Assembly: GCA_026400595.1 (NCBI GenBank)
Contig: JAPLOT010000102.1
Location: 1-6,696 of the forward strand
Source: Alphaproteobacteria bacterium
Lineage (GTDB): Bacteria > Pseudomonadota > Alphaproteobacteria > Rhizobiales > Aestuariivirgaceae
Reading direction: 5' to 3'
DNA length: 6,696 nucleotides
Shown here: positions 5,655-6,696 of the stretch, one piece after another
Position numbering within the stretch: position 1 is the stretch's first letter
How the letters are laid out: each line of letters starts with the position of its first letter
Notes under the pieces: generated by a model
What the model saw: only the letters and a program-made list of their open reading frames with translations
Told to the model about the DNA's origin: nothing
Database searches by the model: none
Program-made: the position numbers and the translations under genes

Positions 5655-6696
5655 ATGTCCAGGCTGGCCTTGAAGATCGGCATTGCCGCGCTCGCCATCG
5701 TCGTGGCTGCAGGCGCAGCCGAGGCCAGTGAACGCACCAAGAAAAAGAAGAAGGGCTTCTTCGCCGCACTTTTCGGCGAGTCAACCAATACGCAGCGCAA
5801 GAAGGCCAAGAAGAACCGCCGCTTCCTCTTCGGCAGCAATGACGACGTCAAGATCATCAGCGGATCCGAGTCCGACATCACCCGAGGCCGCTACGACGAT
5901 GATCCGGAGCCCAGCCCTGGGCTGGGCATGGGCAATCTGACCTATGTGCCCGACAAGCTTGCACTTCTGGGCAATGCGAAGTTCACCGAGCCACGTCCGG
6001 CCGATCCGGCGTCCGCAGCCATCATGGATGCGCTGGCAAGCGACGACACGGGCATTCGCATCCTTCCCGCGGCCCGCGACGCCATCCTCGACCACTACCG
6101 GTCGACAGGATTCAGGCCTGTCTGGCTGACGGGCCAGGCGCTCCAGCCGCGCGCGGAGAATCTCTTGAAGCTGCTGTCGGCTGCCGGTGACGAAGGGCTC
6201 GATCCGGCGAACTACCTGCCTCCCGCTTTGACCTCCTTCAGCGCCCCCCTGCCCAGCTGGGACGCCGCCGCGATGGCCCGCCTCGACATCGGGCTGACGG
6301 CCATGGCGGTCAAATATGCCCGGCACGCGTCGGGCGGCGAGTTCGATCCGCGCCGCCTGTCCGCCTACAATGATGTCGAGCCGGCATGGGTACCTGCCAG
6401 CCAGGCCCTCAAGGTGCTGGCCTGGTCGCCCTTCCCGGTTGAATATCTCAGCAGTCTTCATCCGCAGCTCGAGGCCTACGCAGCCCTGAAGAAGGCGTTG
6501 GCGGAAAGCCGCGAAGCCCTTGCCACGCCGGCTCCGGAACCGATTCCCGACGGGAAGATCATCCGCATCGGCATGTCCGACGAACGCATGCCCGAGATTC
6601 GCGCGCGCCTTGCGGAGAAGGGATTTGGACCAGAGGGCGACTACATCCCGGTTGATCCCCTTGTCCTCGACACCGAGTTCTCCGCGCGCCTCAAGA
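5655..6696 (+). CDS. L,D-transpeptidase, YcbB/LdtD type, N-terminal part (cut by right edge)
   Basis: Exported enzyme expected to make 3-3 cross-links in peptidoglycan in the periplasm. The frame stays open for 347 codons and continues past the edge. Residues 1-24 form a signal peptide: basic start (R3, K7), hydrophobic core, and likely cleavage after A-E-A before S25. Then comes a very basic stretch (K29-K33, R48-R56) with two LFG motifs (39-41, 58-60), and a low-complexity linker to about 120. The scaffold domain typical of YcbB-type enzymes follows: Y148-x(4)-F153-R-P-V-W157, GLDPANY (181-187), a D-x-G-L-T-x-M-A-V-K-Y-A helix, an EFDPRRL segment and a PFPVEYL...LHPQLEAYAALKKAL stretch. From about 303 the sequence (I-R-I-G-M-S-D-x-R-M-P-E-I-R) looks like the start of a peptidoglycan-binding-like insert. 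The YkuD catalytic His and Cys motif should lie downstream and is not seen, so activity cannot be judged here. Confidence 0.87.
   Translation, partial: MSRLALKIGIAALAIVVAAGAAEASERTKKKKKGFFAALFGESTNTQRKKAKKNRRFLFGSNDDVKIISGSESDITRGRYDDDPEPSPGLGMGNLTYVPDKLALLGNAKFTEPRPADPASAAIMDALASDDTGIRILPAARDAILDHYRSTGFRPVWLTGQALQPRAENLLKLLSAAGDEGLDPANYLPPALTSFSAPLPSWDAAAMARLDIGLTAMAVKYARHASGGEFDPRRLSAYNDVEPAWVPASQALKVLAWSPFPVEYLSSLHPQLEAYAALKKALAESREALATPAPEPIPDGKIIRIGMSDERMPEIRARLAEKGFGPEGDYIPVDPLVLDTEFSARLK

Noticed and set aside
5781..6461. A 226-codon open frame on the minus strand opposite the transpeptidase gene
   Set aside because: The plus-strand frame has a ribosome binding site, signal peptide and scaffold-domain motifs, and stays open to the window edge. 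The minus-strand frame has none of these.

Overview
The window reads as chromosomal DNA from a GC-rich alphaproteobacterium, possibly of the Hyphomicrobiales/Rhizobiales or a related group. This is inferred from base composition, the type of oligoendopeptidase F, a TacA-like NtrC-family regulator next to a YcbB-type L,D-transpeptidase, and a possible CtrA-type site. No phage, transposon, CRISPR or RNA gene is evident. Coding density is high and all the main genes are intact except where the window edges cut them.

Layout: two blocks diverge from a 217-bp intergenic region (3835-4051). The left block is on the minus strand and reads, in transcription order, a metal-type P1B P-ATPase with a TPC motif (GTG start at 3834), then after about 105 bp an M3 oligoendopeptidase F (start at 1917), then a GNAT-family acetyltransferase whose likely TTG start overlaps the peptidase stop and which runs off the left edge. 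The right block is on the plus strand and holds a complete sigma-54-dependent response regulator (4052-5548), then after 106 bp the N-terminal 347 residues of a secreted L,D-transpeptidase of the YcbB/LdtD type (5655 to the right edge). The transpeptidase is open at its 3' end and its catalytic domain is not visible.

The left block combines cytosolic peptide turnover, a probably coupled acetyltransferase and a metal pump; they need not share a pathway. The right block pairs an enhancer-binding regulator with a peptidoglycan cross-linking enzyme, which suggests envelope or cell-cycle control but does not prove it. The divergent intergenic region is the least explained part: it holds an interrupted inverted repeat (3861-3927) and a one-mismatch CtrA-like box (3932-3947) ahead of the regulator.

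I found no clearly undescribed system. The points most worth a second look are the intergenic region, the regulator-transpeptidase pairing, the atypical metal pump, and a twice-repeated basic/LFG motif behind the transpeptidase signal peptide. Several very long antisense reading frames exist but are best explained as high-GC shadows.
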